Shown: in pieces, positions 1 through 10,863 of the stretch
Position numbering within the stretch: the stretch's first letter is position 1
How the letters are laid out: each line of letters opens with the position of its first letter
Source of the DNA: Bedellia somnulentella
Lineage: Eukaryota; Arthropoda; Insecta; Lepidoptera; Bedelliidae
Assembly (NCBI GenBank): GCA_963576735.1
Contig: OY755187.1
Span: 9,424,001 to 9,488,000, forward strand
Reading direction: 5' to 3'
Length of the DNA: 64,000 nucleotides
Position numbers and translations under genes: made by a program
The notes under the pieces: model-generated
The model's database searches: none
What the model saw: the letters and a program-made list of their open reading frames with translations, nothing else
Told to the model about the DNA's origin: nothing

Positions 1-93
1 AACTTCCAAATGCGGCTGAGGATTTTCTAGCTCTGAAGCTCTGGCTACCCCTTTTTGGGATTTATGATCGTGAGTATATGTATGTATGTATTA
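1..93 (+). mobile_element. SINE-A, 3' part, cut by window start
   Basis: The copy enters at the AACTTCCAAA block and runs through the tail to TATGTATGTATG. The 5' half lies outside the window. Confidence 0.8.
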
Positions 94-371
94 TTAGACC
101 ATGTAAAATATCTTGATTATGGTACTATTAATGCAGGTAATCCTCAGCTGTAACAATTCTGATAATAGAATCACATGAATTATTTCTGAAAACGCACACA
201 TATGCTCGTCCAATTTAGAATTCAACTTCAATTACGTGTATTTTCAGCTTTGCTTCTATTTATAAATGATAGTTTGTATCATTCAAATGTACAATATCAT
301 GGTAGAGTAGTATGAGAAAATAATTTCACAATTGCATCCACCCTTAGATAGTTAGGTGTTTTTTTACTTTA

Positions 372-626
372 CATACATACATACATACATATACTCACGG
401 CCATAAATCCCAAAAAGGGGTAGTTAGAGCTTTAGAGCTAGAAAATCCTCGGCCACATTTGAAAGTTGATAGGGACAAGATGGTAGAAATAAAATATTTT
501 TGGTGATGGGTCTCCAACCGCTTCGCCCAAAAACCACTTTAAAAAGCCCCATACCCGTATTCGCCTCTTACGACACCCGTGGGTAGTAAAGGGTAGTGAC
601 ATTCTCAGCCGGCACTTCACGGCTTT
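372..626 (-). mobile_element. SINE-A, near full length
   Basis: On the minus strand it reads from GCCGTGAAGTGCCGGC to a CATA/TATG tail at the left end. It belongs to the subfamily with a TGTCGTAAGAGGCGA-like block (the GCCGTGTAGTGCCGG type). Confidence 0.85.
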
Positions 627-648
627 TTACTTTACCCTTACCATATCT

Positions 649-1603
649 TCTATACTTATAATAAATCTGTGGAGAGGTCAATTCTGTACATGAAATATAT
701 TTTCAAAATAACCATCAGGTGGTGATTAGGGATCGATACTGATGCCAAAAATGCAATCAGTAAAATTTTTGTCTGTCTGTCTGTCTGTCGGTTTGTATGT
801 TCCTTATAGAAACAAAAACTACTCGACGGATTTTAACGAAACTTGGTACAATTATTCTTCATACACCTGCGCAGGTTTTTGTATACTTTCCAGCAGAGTA
901 GTAAAGGGGAATTTTGGGTAATTTTGGGAAAAAGGGAGAAGTTACTCCATTTATTAAGCTTCCGTCGCGTGTGCAGCCTCAATGGTTAAACTTACATAGA
1001 AATCATGTGTGACGAAAATTTTCTTCATAAAATTATCTAAAAAAAAATCTTCAGCAGTTTATGTCTATCTTTTACGGTTGGCTCACAATAACACGTGTAA
1101 TTCCTGATAGCTTAGCAGTTCGGATCATTCTGATTATATTTGTTTACTCTTACGGTTGTAAACGTCTCACTCATCCTAAATTTAAAAAAGGTGACATTAT
1201 TACCTATTCAATAAAAGAAGAATCATAGAAATCGGTAGACAAACACCGAAATTATACATAAAATAAGCCATCGCGCCCGTGATCAAAACCAAATCTTTAC
1301 TAATTTACATATAACATACTAGATGGCGCGAGTAGTTGCATCCTAAATCACGTAATGATTTTTTTTAGATTGTTATAAATACTTCATAGCGTTTTATTTA
1401 AAAATTTGCTATTAAACGGAAATACTGAACCGTTCATTAAAGCGCATTTTAAATCACCAAACTACACTGTTTAGGGAGTGCTATCAATTTAATAAATTGA
1501 AAACATTGCGCTGAATTTCACAATGCTTGAGCAGTGACTGAAGAAAGAAACCCCAGATATTAAAAAACAACGCTACCCGTGCGAAGCTGGGACGATCCAC
1601 TAG
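649..1603 (+). mobile_element. Non-autonomous Helitron
   Basis: It begins TCTATACTTATAATAAATC and ends CTAG followed by T, the usual Helitron termini (5' TC, 3' CTAG, insertion next to T). A short hairpin (CCCG.GC, GAA loop, GC.GGG) lies at 1575-1590, about 10 bases before the end. There is a TCTG run near 771-788. No Rep/helicase frame is present, so it would need an autonomous partner. The sequence resembles a Helitron-like repeat common in Lepidoptera (from general knowledge, not searched). Confidence 0.75.
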
Positions 1604-1620
1604 TTATATAATAAACATAA

Positions 1621-1964
1621 ACATAAACGTTCACGCCGAATATCCCCGAAGGGGTTGGCAGAGGTACTAATACTTCTCAACATCACATGACTTTGTCACC
1701 TGGTGTTCAGAGTACCCACGTTTTGTATGGACAGTGTACTCACGTGATAGGGGGCAGGCCTATCGCCGTTTTGTACGAATGACTAAGTACAACTCAGCCA
1801 TGTGGGTTTCCTCACGATGTTTTACCTCACCGTTAACAACCATGATAAATTAACCACACATATGTCTTTTAGAAAAGACAGATTGGTGTAGGCCCGACCC
1901 AGGATTTGAACACTAGTCGTTTGCACGATAACCGAGTGTTCTACCCACTGGGCTATCACGGTTG
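1621..1964 (-). mobile_element. SINE-B, full-length tRNA-derived SINE
   Basis: Reference copy for SINE-B. On the minus strand the head near 1964-1890 reads as a tRNA-like pol III promoter: A box TAGCCCAGTGGG, B box GTTCAAATCC. The body follows, then the 3' end CTCTGCCAACCCCTTCGGGG ... CGGCGTGAACG and a TTATG/TTATGTT tail. A 13-base target duplication (ATAATAAACATAA) flanks it at 1608-1620 and 1965-1977. It sits only 17 bases beyond the Helitron end. Confidence 0.92.
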
Positions 1965-1977
1965 ATAATAAACATAA

Positions 1978-3330
1978 TCCACAAATATTTCTTCCTACTG
2001 GGATTCTAACCTCTGAGCAAAACAAAGATATCCTCATTAATCTGCAGACAAAGAAAGAATAATCTATCCTTCCCATTCTACGATCGTTGGCTAAATTGAA
2101 TTCTGATTTCGAACCATTCGCAAAAATAATGTTCTAACCAACAATAAATTAAGTTACACATATAATGTCTGGACTAAGTCGAAGGTGAAGTAATAAGAAA
2201 TGACAATCCATGCTGTCCAGTATCGATAGACCCCAGACATGTATGATAGATGTGAATGATGAAAGCACTCTAAGGGTCAAACACGTTGGTTTACTTTGTC
2301 GTTCGGATCATTTTGACAGATTGCCTGCCCTTTTCGTAATCGCTATCATTGGTCAAGAATGGAATTCGTTTAGTTGTAATGTTACACGTGTCTAAGTCAT
2401 TTTATGTAATATGATTGAGAAGAAGAAAAAGCTAGAGCATTGGTGTATGAAATTAATTGCGCTTTTTTGGTGTTATTTAAAGAATTATAAATAAAGAAAT
2501 ATATATGTTTGTGGTCACTATTTCTGTTTTATATTAACACATACTTACTTAGACTGTACTATTCATGAACGGTGTTTGTATTTTTTTATTATGAATATTT
2601 ATCAACAAAAGTTAGACAAAATAATCGCAACAGTTATATTTATATAAGATTACATTTGAATAAAATACTTTAGTATGTCTATTTTGTCATGTGAAATCTA
2701 TGAGCTATCTTTGAATCTTTATTCAAAATAATTTAAATATCGAATAATCGCCCATGCTTCGCTATTAAAAGTTATGTATAAAAAACACAGTTCAAAAAGG
2801 TGATATCCATGTGGATTTATAAGTAATGGAAAACAATGCATTTAATCAATTCGAAATAAGCATTTTTGAAATCCGCTTTTTCGTGTGAAAGCTCTCGACA
2901 GTTTAAGCTGCATTCCGTCGCTTAAATGAAGTATTTCAACCGGCGGCTGACGCTAATCTCTAGATTGCCACACATCCATGAGAAAGTTGGGTATTAATTA
3001 AAATTTATACATAGTTTCATAGTTTGTCATTGAGCCTGGACGCAGTTTTTACACCCTTAATGATTTAGTGCGCGGGAACAAATGTTTCTGGTGTTCATTT
3101 ATTACAGATTTAGAGTAAAGTTAATATAAATTAAACTTTTATTGTTTTTCAAATAAATCATGCTTTATGTGTATTTGATCACAATATAATCATAATTATA
3201 TTGTGTGTATGCTAGGGACATATACCTAGGAATATGATCTAGCCCTATTTTCTATGTTCATATTATTATGTTGGTGTAATATTGATTGTATTCTGTTTTA
3301 TGTTCTTCAATTAAATAAATAAATAAAAAA
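1978..3330. other. No feature recognised
   Basis: AT-rich unique-looking DNA. A 61-codon frame at 2210-2395 has no recognisable domain and I do not call it a gene. Confidence 0.5.
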
Positions 3331-3532
3331 AACACAAATATATTCACGGCTATAAATCGCTCGAATCCCAGAGCTTTAAAATAAGAAAGACTGGGGAAGA
3401 GATTGTTGGTGATGGGTCTTCAACCACATCGCTCAAAAATCATTTTAAAAACCCCAGTACCCTTAGCCATCTCTTACAAACACCCACGGTTAGAAATGGG
3501 GTAGCGATATTCTAAACCAAAATTATACAGCT
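3331..3532 (-). mobile_element. SINE-A, diverged
   Basis: The order tail, TATTCACGGCTATAAATC, GGTGATGGGTCTTCAACC, ACACCCACGG, GGTAGCGATATTCTAA is preserved, but there are many substitutions and the four-base tail is lost. Confidence 0.75.
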
Positions 3533-3595
3533 AAGCCAACAACTACGCAGCAAAAAGAAAATGTGAATTGAAAAATATACGTAAGAAAAATCATA

Positions 3596-3806
3596 ATAAT
3601 TAAAACAACTTTTGATTTTCGGATATTTTAATCGCGTGTTATTACATAGTTTTTTAAAGCCCGACGTTTCGAAAACTTTTCAGATATCATGGTCACGGGA
3701 AAACTGAGGTGTTATTTGTCATTATACAGTCCTAAATATTTAAGTTACAATTGCGTTTTATATTTATAACGTGCAATCGTGAAAGTCTTAGAAAATACTA
3801 TAAAAA
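3596..3806 (+). repeat. MITE-P copy, one arm lost
   Basis: It starts with the arm sequence TTTGATTTTCGGATATTTTA and continues through GCCCGACGTTTCGAAAA and TCATGGTCACGGG. It is homologous to 36313-36542 read in the reverse direction. The second arm is missing, but the outer segment GTGCAATCGTGAAA is kept in both copies. Confidence 0.7.
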
Positions 3807-3879
3807 TCATAATCCTCAATAAGACATAATATTCAGAGACAATGATGAAGACTTGCTGTAAAATATACGATTGATTAAA

Positions 3880-4052
3880 TACATATACATACATATAAAC
3901 ATATACTCACGGCTATAAATCCCTAGAAGGGGTAGCCAGAGCCAAGTAATAAGAAATTTCTCAGCCACTAGAAAATTGTGTGGGGAAAAGATGGTAAAAT
4001 AAAGGTTGTTGGTGATGGGTCTTCAACCGACACTACACTGCTTAAATACATT
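3880..4052 (-). mobile_element. SINE-A, internally deleted
   Basis: The tail and the 3' half are normal up to GGTGATGGGTCTTCAACC, then it jumps directly to the 5' end CGACACTACACTGC. About 90 bases of the 5' half are missing. Confidence 0.8.
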
Positions 4053-4841
4053 TATATTGAACACAACGCTATTATAATATAAGTATCTTCAAAATATCAA
4101 AGGCGGGAATTGCACATGTAAATAAATTGAACGTGTAATTAACGCCGAAAGATATAATTTGTTAACAACAGTGTGTTTACCTTTGTAATTAATAAATAAC
4201 TATGCCAATTTTCACGAAAACAAACACAGCAGCAGTTAATTACTCAACACAACTGGTATCTAGTGCAGAAATTATAAATTTAAACCCATATTATAGTGGG
4301 ATTTGATGCGAGAATCCGTTTATTATTTTAGGAGATCTTTTGTGTTCCGCGAACATTAATATGAATTTATTGAGCCAACATCAAATACAAAAATAACGGG
4401 CTTTATTCCACTAGACAAAGGTTGTTGTTGTCTTTTCATATCTTTCGTATTTCTGATATCAATATCCACCTATAACTAGTTCAAACACGGCTCGTGCTTA
4501 CCCTGCTGGTTTAGAATATCATTTTACTAGTTGTGCCCACTTATATCGTAGATTGCTACATACCTAACCTCGGCTATATATATCAAAACAGGAACACTTT
4601 TGGTATTTAAATTTTATATAATGTAAATATGAGAAATTACGGGTTAATGCTATTGTATTAAACGTCAACTAAACAATTACTGCAACTGGTGAGTAAAAGT
4701 TACCTATCTGAGTCATCATTATCAGAATCATAGTAAATACCTTCAGATTGTAAGGAAATTTTAAATTCTAGTGGTAAAATTCTCTACAGAGGATAATGAT
4801 TCGAATCTCATGTCTTATTAATCTAATCGCAAATTCTTTTG
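4053..4841. other. No feature recognised
   Basis: AT-rich. The short segment near 4474-4496 (AACTAGTTCAAACACGGCTC) resembles 59908-59927 and may be an old repeat end. Confidence 0.4.
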
Positions 4842-7800
4842 AAGTATTTATAAAACATAGATTCTCATTGGGCGAAAAGTGGGCTGGAGAGACCCGCTTT
4901 AGTACGATGAATGTTTGCGGAGGAATGCAAGAAAAGTTAGATGAAGTATGCCTGGTAATGAAAGAAAAGAATTTAGATTTGCTGTGTGTAAATGAGACGA
5001 AGTGTAAGGGAAAAGAGGTCTCGCAACTTGGATCAATTACTGCCATCTGGTCGGGGGTCGACCCTAATATCAGAGCTTGCCAAGGAGTGGGACTTCTTAT
5101 GTCTGAAAGGATGGTTCAATGTATGTCAGAGCATGAGTGTGTGAGTCCAAGGCTCCTCTGGGTAAAGTTGAAAGTGGGTTTGATCCGGTTACGCATAATA
5201 TGCGTCTATGCGCCGGATATGTCGAAAGCACTAACTCAGAGGGAAGAGTTTTGGAATTTATTAGGTGATGTAGTGAATGGGTGTGATTTGAATGAAAGGA
5301 TAATTATGTTAGGGGATTTTAATGGTTGGGTTGGTGTGAAACGCAACGGATGTGAACGAGTATTAGGAAAATATGGGGATCAGAGAGTGAATGAAAATGG
5401 GGAAAAATTGATTGAAGTATGTTTGGAGAGGGATCTTTGTGTTACTAACACATTGTTTAAACACAAAGATATCCACATGTATACAAGGCAACGAGGTAGC
5501 GAGAGAAGTATGATAGATTTTGTGATTGTGGATGAAAGACTGAAATCAAAAGTGGTTGACACTAGAGTCTATAGAGGTGTCAACGTGGGAACAGACCATT
5601 TCCTCGTCGTGTCACGAGTAAGGGGTCTGTTCAAACGGTGGCGTCATAGGACTAGAGTGCCAACTACTGAACCTTCGAGAATAAGAGTAGAAAATTTAGT
5701 AGAAGATGAAAAAATAGGAGATGAATATGTTAAGAAATTGGATGAAAGACTGAGTTGCGTAGAAATGACGGATGAAATGGAAATTGAAGATGTATGGAGT
5801 GTGCTCAAATCTACGTTAGTTGAATGTGCGACGGAAGTTTGTGGAGTGAGCAAAAGGAAAATTAGACCATCAGCTAGTTGGTGGGATAAAAATGTGAAAG
5901 ATGCAGTGAATGAAAAGAAGAAAGCTTGGCTCGATTTACTAGCAATCAAAGCTAGTAAACGGATGAATGTGTGTATAAATGATGATGAAGTTGAGAGATT
6001 TGAAGATGAATATAAGAGAATAAAGAGAATGGTTAAGAATAAAATAGAGCAGAAAAAGCGAGATCTGAAAGAATGGAGTGAAAAGAAACTCTCCAATAAT
6101 TTCCAAAACAATCAAAAATTGTTTTGGAAATATATCAGACGTGAAAGGGGAGTTTCACAAAACACCAGTACAAATGTAATGAAGGATGAAAAAGGTGAAT
6201 TAATGACTGATGGAATTAGAATAAAAAGGGTATGGAAGGATTATTTAGAGGGTCTCTTTGAAAAAGAGGATGACCCCACTACTTCAGCAATTGATATTAA
6301 TATTAATTGTAACGAAGTGTTGGGTGATATGTGTGAAAGTGTGATAAGTATGGAAGAAATTGTAAAAGCGATGAAATGTATGAAATTAGGGAAAGCGGCA
6401 GGGTATGATAGAGTTAATATCGAAATGCTAAGGGCTGGTAAAGGGTTAGTGGCTTCTTGGCTGTTCTTCCTTTTTCGAAAGTGTTGGGCACTTGGCAAAG
6501 TACCAAATGATTGGTGCAGAGCGGTGATAGTGCCCCTATATAAAGGGAAAGGGTCACGCCAGGTAGCAAAAAACTACCGTGGTATTAGCCTACTTAGTGT
6601 TGTCGGTAAATTGTATGCTAAGGTATTGATTGAAAGAGTGATGAAAGAAACTGATGAGAAAATCTGGGATGTGCAAGCAGGGTTTAGAAAGGGAATGGGA
6701 TGTATGGATCAAATCTTCTCCTTAAGGTGCATCACAGAAAAATTCTTAGCAAAGAACCAAAAAGTGTATTGCACCTTCATTGATCTGGAGAAGGCGTATG
6801 ATAGGGTAGTAAGAAAGAATTTGTGGGAGGTGTTGTCTAAGTTCGGTTTGGGGAGCCAACTTATACGTGCATTGGAGTCACTCTATGAGGGTTCCAGTGC
6901 ATGTGTAAGAATAAACGGAGAAAACACGGACTGGTTTGAAATCTCTAGGGGTGTACGTCAGGGTTGTGTAGCTTCTCCGTGGCTTTTCAATCTGTTCATG
7001 GATGACTGTTTGAAAGAACTACGCGAAAGTGATTATGGTCTGAGAATGGAAGGATTCATCATTAAATGCCTCTTATACGCTGACGATCAAGTATTACTTG
7101 CATCAACGGTAAATGAGTTGCAAGAGATGGTGAATATTGCGTGTAAGTCTTTTGAAAGAAAGGGCATGCGAGTGAATGTGGACAAAACCAAGACAATGGT
7201 TTTCCAGAGAGAGGAAAGTATGACAGAATGTGAGATTAGAATAGGTGGCAAGAAAGTGGAACAAGTGAAAGAGTTTGTATATCTGGGAAGTTTGTTTACA
7301 AGGGACGGAAAATGCGAGGAAGATATTGAAAGGAGAGTAAAAAAGGGAAATGCGGTAAATGGAGCCATAAACAGTCTAATGTCGAGCCAGTTCCTGTCTG
7401 AAAAGGCGCGAATGGCAGTTCACAATGCTGTACTGGTTCCTACGCTGATGTATGGTAGTGAATGTTGGGCATGGCAAAAGAGGCATGAAAGTAGAGTGAA
7501 TGCAGTGGAAATGAGATCCCTCAGAAGTATATGTAATGTAAGGTTGTGCGACAGAGTGAGAAATAGTGTAATTCGTGAACGTTTAGGTGTGAAAGATGAC
7601 GTAGTGTGCAAGATAGAGAAAGGAATGTTAAGGTGGTTTGGGCACATAGAGAGGATGAATGACAGTAAATTGGTGAAAGAGATCTATAGAGCCAACGTGG
7701 AAGGTAATGTGAGTAGAGGACGACCACGGAGAACACACTTGGACCAAATTGAGAGTGTGCTCAAAAAGGCTGGCGTCCGAAGTATGAAGAATAAAAGAGC

Positions 7801-7918
7801 ATGTATGAAAAGATTGATGGATGTAAACGAAGCTAGAGAGGTTTGTCAGGATCGTACAAAGTGGCGATCGATAGTCTCTGCCTACCCCAATGGGAACAAT
7901 GGGCGTGAGTATAAGTAA
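4796..7918 (+). CDS. RTE-type endonuclease/reverse transcriptase
   Basis: Retrotransposon polyprotein that nicks DNA and copies its own RNA at the nick. The N-terminal half is an AP-endonuclease-like domain: N39, E67 in the NETK motif, YAPD at 138-141, GDFN at 173-176, IDFV at 240-243 and TDHFLV at 266-271 are all present, so every expected catalytic position is kept. The reverse transcriptase follows: FIDLEKAYDRV at about 661-671, then RQGCVASPWLFN, and the catalytic YADD at 761-764. The C-terminus has RWFGHIERM from 946 and a basic, cysteine-containing end. Codons 1-20 and part of 21 come from flanking DNA before the insertion point; the first methionine inside the element is codon 38 (4907). 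Because the element is 5'-truncated, the native start cannot be fixed. There are no internal stops over 1040 codons, so it could still be active if transcribed. The RTE-clade call rests on domain order and motifs; a sister clade is possible. Confidence 0.93.
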   Translation: MIRISCLINLIANSFEVFIKHRFSLGEKWAGETRFSTMNVCGGMQEKLDEVCLVMKEKNLDLLCVNETKCKGKEVSQLGSITAIWSGVDPNIRACQGVGLLMSERMVQCMSEHECVSPRLLWVKLKVGLIRLRIICVYAPDMSKALTQREEFWNLLGDVVNGCDLNERIIMLGDFNGWVGVKRNGCERVLGKYGDQRVNENGEKLIEVCLERDLCVTNTLFKHKDIHMYTRQRGSERSMIDFVIVDERLKSKVVDTRVYRGVNVGTDHFLVVSRVRGLFKRWRHRTRVPTTEPSRIRVENLVEDEKIGDEYVKKLDERLSCVEMTDEMEIEDVWSVLKSTLVECATEVCGVSKRKIRPSASWWDKNVKDAVNEKKKAWLDLLAIKASKRMNVCINDDEVERFEDEYKRIKRMVKNKIEQKKRDLKEWSEKKLSNNFQNNQKLFWKYIRRERGVSQNTSTNVMKDEKGELMTDGIRIKRVWKDYLEGLFEKEDDPTTSAIDININCNEVLGDMCESVISMEEIVKAMKCMKLGKAAGYDRVNIEMLRAGKGLVASWLFFLFRKCWALGKVPNDWCRAVIVPLYKGKGSRQVAKNYRGISLLSVVGKLYAKVLIERVMKETDEKIWDVQAGFRKGMGCMDQIFSLRCITEKFLAKNQKVYCTFIDLEKAYDRVVRKNLWEVLSKFGLGSQLIRALESLYEGSSACVRINGENTDWFEISRGVRQGCVASPWLFNLFMDDCLKELRESDYGLRMEGFIIKCLLYADDQVLLASTVNELQEMVNIACKSFERKGMRVNVDKTKTMVFQREESMTECEIRIGGKKVEQVKEFVYLGSLFTRDGKCEEDIERRVKKGNAVNGAINSLMSSQFLSEKARMAVHNAVLVPTLMYGSECWAWQKRHESRVNAVEMRSLRSICNVRLCDRVRNSVIRERLGVKDDVVCKIEKGMLRWFGHIERMNDSKLVKEIYRANVEGNVSRGRPRRTHLDQIESVLKKAGVRSMKNKRACMKRLMDVNEAREVCQDRTKWRSIVSAYPNGNNGREYK

Positions 7919-7924
7919 GTAAGT
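4858..7924 (+). mobile_element. RTE-L LINE, slightly 5'-truncated, target duplication intact
   Basis: A 16-base target duplication AAGTATTTATAAAACA lies at 4842-4857 and 7925-7940. The element starts TAGATTCTCATTGGGCG; the insertion at 38663-39147 shows that about 250-300 bases of 5' leader normally precede this point. The 3' end is CTCTGCCTACCCCAATGGGA ... GGGCGTGAGTATA, with an AAGT repeat tail. About 3.07 kb plus the missing leader is the usual size of an RTE-type LINE. The intact frame and exact duplication point to a young insertion. Confidence 0.93.
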
Positions 7925-7940
7925 AAGTATTTATAAAACA

Positions 7941-8300
7941 CCAAAACAGGGCGCGAATACGGTATAAGATAATCTGCCTCATAAATTTTAATTAACGAAA
8001 TTCAAAGAATTTCACCGAGGCCTCCCTAACAGCTTTTAAAAAGAAATGGCCAAATTTAAACGGAAAAGCGGATCTCCCACAAAACCTCTGCTACTTAAGT
8101 GCTGGATTAAAACCATGCAAGTCCATTAAGGTTTTTTCTCGCGACGGAAAATAAATAGTTGAGTTTGAAATTAAGTTTTCAAAGGTTTGAAGCTTTTAGT
8201 CGAATCGCGTCGCTCTATTATGTCATCAGAATTAAAGTTGCGATAGAATTAGCAAAACTTTCAAAGGTTATTTAATATTAAATACCGTTTCGCATATGAT
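7941..8300. other. No feature recognised
   Basis: Flank of the RTE-L insertion. Nothing repeat-like seen. Confidence 0.5.
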
Positions 8301-8545
8301 ACAAACATACGTACATATACTCACGGCTATAAATCCCTTAACGGGGTAGCTATGGAATGAGAAATTCCTCAGCCACTTTTGGAAGTTGATTGGGGAAAAG
8401 ATGGTAATAATTAATGTTTTTGGTGACAGGTCTCCAACCACATCGACCATAATTCACTTAAAAGCCCCTATACCCCTAGTCGCCTCTTACGATCACCCAC
8501 GGGTAGAAATGGGGTAGTGTTATTCTAAGCCGACACTACACGGCA
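8301..8545 (-). mobile_element. SINE-A, full length
   Basis: An 8-base duplication CATATGAT lies at 8293-8300 and 8546-8553. It belongs to the subfamily with ACTAGGGGTATAGGGGC in the 5' half and CCACATCG in place of CCGCATCG. Confidence 0.85.
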
Positions 8546-8810
8546 CATATGATGTGATGATAATTCAGTTATACTAGGATAGTAAGAGAGAAGAATGATA
8601 GTAATAATTGATAAAATCAAGTAATCAATGATTTCGGCATAATAAGATGGTAATAATGGGTCCAGTGATGAGATTCCCTTGAACTCAAAAAGTGTCCAAT
8701 TAGTCGGATAAGAGTTTTAAATGCATACGTATTAATATTTTATGTTAGAGCATATATGAAAATAATGATAAACTTTGTTTACAAAACACATCACGTGACC
8801 TATATATCAA

Positions 8811-8888
8811 TACATACACTCACGCCGATAGTTCTCATTAGGGTAAGCAGAGACTATCGATCGCCACTTTGTACGATCCTGGCAAATT
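8811..8888 (-). mobile_element. RTE-L 3' stub
   Basis: It matches the last 75 or so bases of RTE-L: CGTACAAAGTGGCGATCGAT, CTCTGCTTACCC and CGGCGTGAGTG on the minus strand. It is severely 5'-truncated. A weak SINE-A-like piece follows at about 8980-9033. Confidence 0.75.
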
Positions 8889-9033
8889 ACTCCACTTTTA
8901 CACAATTATAAATATTTTGAAATAACGATAACTTAAACATTTATAAGACACAGATGTAGATTTCTTTTGCTTGTCTTTTAAACAACACCAGAAAGAAGTG
9001 ATAGGGTAGTGTTATTCTTGGTAGTTCTACATA

Positions 9034-9536
9034 ACAATGCTGAATATATAAGCACATGATTTTTTAAAGTCTTTTATAAACTTCGCTATGATTTTTGTAA
9101 TACTTGACTAATGATGCATATTTAAGGCAAAATTCTCTCATCTCGCTAACTTACTCAGTTACGTAAAAAAAGTACCGTTTTGGGTATAGAGTAATGTAAA
9201 AACTCTTATATTGCGAAACCTCCTTTATAATGAACGGTCAGCAAAGGTGTAGTTAATTATAAAATTAGTACGGAGCGAGCTTTAAAGATTTAAATATTCC
9301 TGTTTCGTTGCCAACGCTCGCTTTTCATGTTAGAAATGGTTCCTGTATTTTTTTGTTCATATTTGAAGTAAATTATGTTGTATAATCACGTATATGTTTT
9401 GAATGAGGTAGCCAGTGATGTTCGTGTATTGTCAAAACTTGGAATAAACCGATACAAATTCTATCTGCTATGCTTCCTATCGTAAAAGTCAATTTCTAGA
9501 AAACATAGAAAAAAGGTAAGTCAGGCACACACAGTA
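9034..9536. other. No feature recognised
   Basis: AT-rich DNA without recognisable repeats. Confidence 0.4.
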
Positions 9537-9659
9537 CAAAAATAAACTCACGGCTATAAGGCTTAGAAATTTCTCGCACATTTTCTTCTTAAGTCACTTC
9601 TTACGACAACCGCAGGAAGAAATATGTCAGTCAGTGCTAATCTAAGCCGACACTTCTCA
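9537..9659 (-). mobile_element. SINE-A, internally deleted
   Basis: The 3' end (ACTCACGGCTATAA) and the 5' end (CTAATCTAAGCCGACACTT) are joined with most of the middle lost. Confidence 0.7.
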
Positions 9660-10144
9660 TCCTAATTAAAATATATTTTTTTACCAATTATATAAAGAAC
9701 AATATTAATTCTTATAAACAATTCCTTGTGATCGAAGTTTTTCATTCTTATGTAAAAGGCTTTCAGTTTCTGCCTCCACGAGGGATTAAAAGCCACAATA
9801 TTACGTATGCAAGCTTACATCAACCAGTTACATCCAGGCTGAGTTTGCAGGCGCTATAATATGAACTCACTAATATATTCCGTTGAATAATTGAAGGCAA
9901 ACTTCGCCGGTTTGACGCTCAGTTTAACTGAAGTTGATGTTTAATATTGATATTAATACGAACTTGATATCAACTTGTTTCGTTCAGATTCGCTGTGAGT
10001 TTCTCTCGTCGGAAACGTGGTAGAGTTATAAGTTATACTTGTATATTGGCGATTTTGAAATTGCCTGTTAAGTGTCGCCAGGTGTAACTCCATGGTTAGA
10101 TCTTAGATTGTAATGAATAGGCTCAAAAACAACTAGACGATGTA
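9660..10144. other. No feature recognised
   Basis: No repeat or coding signal identified. Confidence 0.4.
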
Positions 10145-10519
10145 AAAATCTATTTCACCAATGGGAAGCTAAGACTTTCAGAAGTAACATACATGCATAC
10201 ATACATATACTCACGGCTATAAATCCCTAGAAGGGGTAGTAGTAGGGAATCAGAAATTCCTTAGCCACTTTTGGAAGTTCTGTGGGGAAAAGATGGAAAT
10301 AAAGGTTGTTGGTGATGGGTCTCCAACCGCATCGCCCAAAAATCCCTTAAAAGCCCCAAAACCGTTAGTCGCATCTTACGTACACCCACCGAAAGAAATG
10401 GGGTAGTGCTATTCTAAGCCGACAATACACTACTATAATATCATCACGCAAAATATCTTAGGTGGTAAGCCATGATAAATACCTAACACCATCCATGCGA
10501 AGTCGGGATGGACTACTAG
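10145..10519 (+). mobile_element. Helitron 3' end, interrupted by a SINE-A
   Basis: The pieces 10145-10185 and 10434-10519 together resemble 40521-40618 (GCTTAAACTTTCAGAGTAAC ... ATAATATC ... TACTAGT). The end CTAG lies at 10515-10518 with a GCGAAGTCGGG hairpin half just before it. The 5' end is not defined. Confidence 0.55.
10186..10433 (-). mobile_element. SINE-A, full length
   Basis: Tail of CATA repeats at the left, 5' end AAGCCGACAATACAC at the right. It interrupts the Helitron remnant. Confidence 0.88.
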
Positions 10520-10863
10520 TAAAAAGGTAAACGGGATTAGGCTGATTAGTTTTCTACTCCGTGGAAGTCAAAAAGAAATTCTGAATGTATATTATTTCAG
10601 CTTCTTCTTTCTCAATTTACGAAAGATGCTGAAGAAATATTGATACTCAAGTTCTGGCTACCATTGGCTCTGGTTTTTTAGTTATTAGTGGGTAACGTAA
10701 TTGATTTTTCCTCACTACATATACACAACCCTACACTATCAAAATGGTCTCCTTTCCTTTTGGCGTAGTCGGAATCATTTGTAAAACTATCTAAGGACGA
10801 AATAAAGAGAATAATTTGGTTGAAAGACCTGAAATACTCGTATATTTTTAGCTGAGAAAGTAA
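10520..10863. other. No feature recognised
   Basis: Nothing supported. Confidence 0.4.

Noticed and set aside
4796..4857. N-terminal 20 codons of the long frame as real protein
   Set aside because: They lie in flanking DNA and in the target duplication, before the insertion point at 4858.
5644..6111. Long minus-strand frames under the LINE coding region (also 7087-7368, 62831-63202)
   Set aside because: Serine/phenylalanine-rich shadows of the plus-strand coding sequence.
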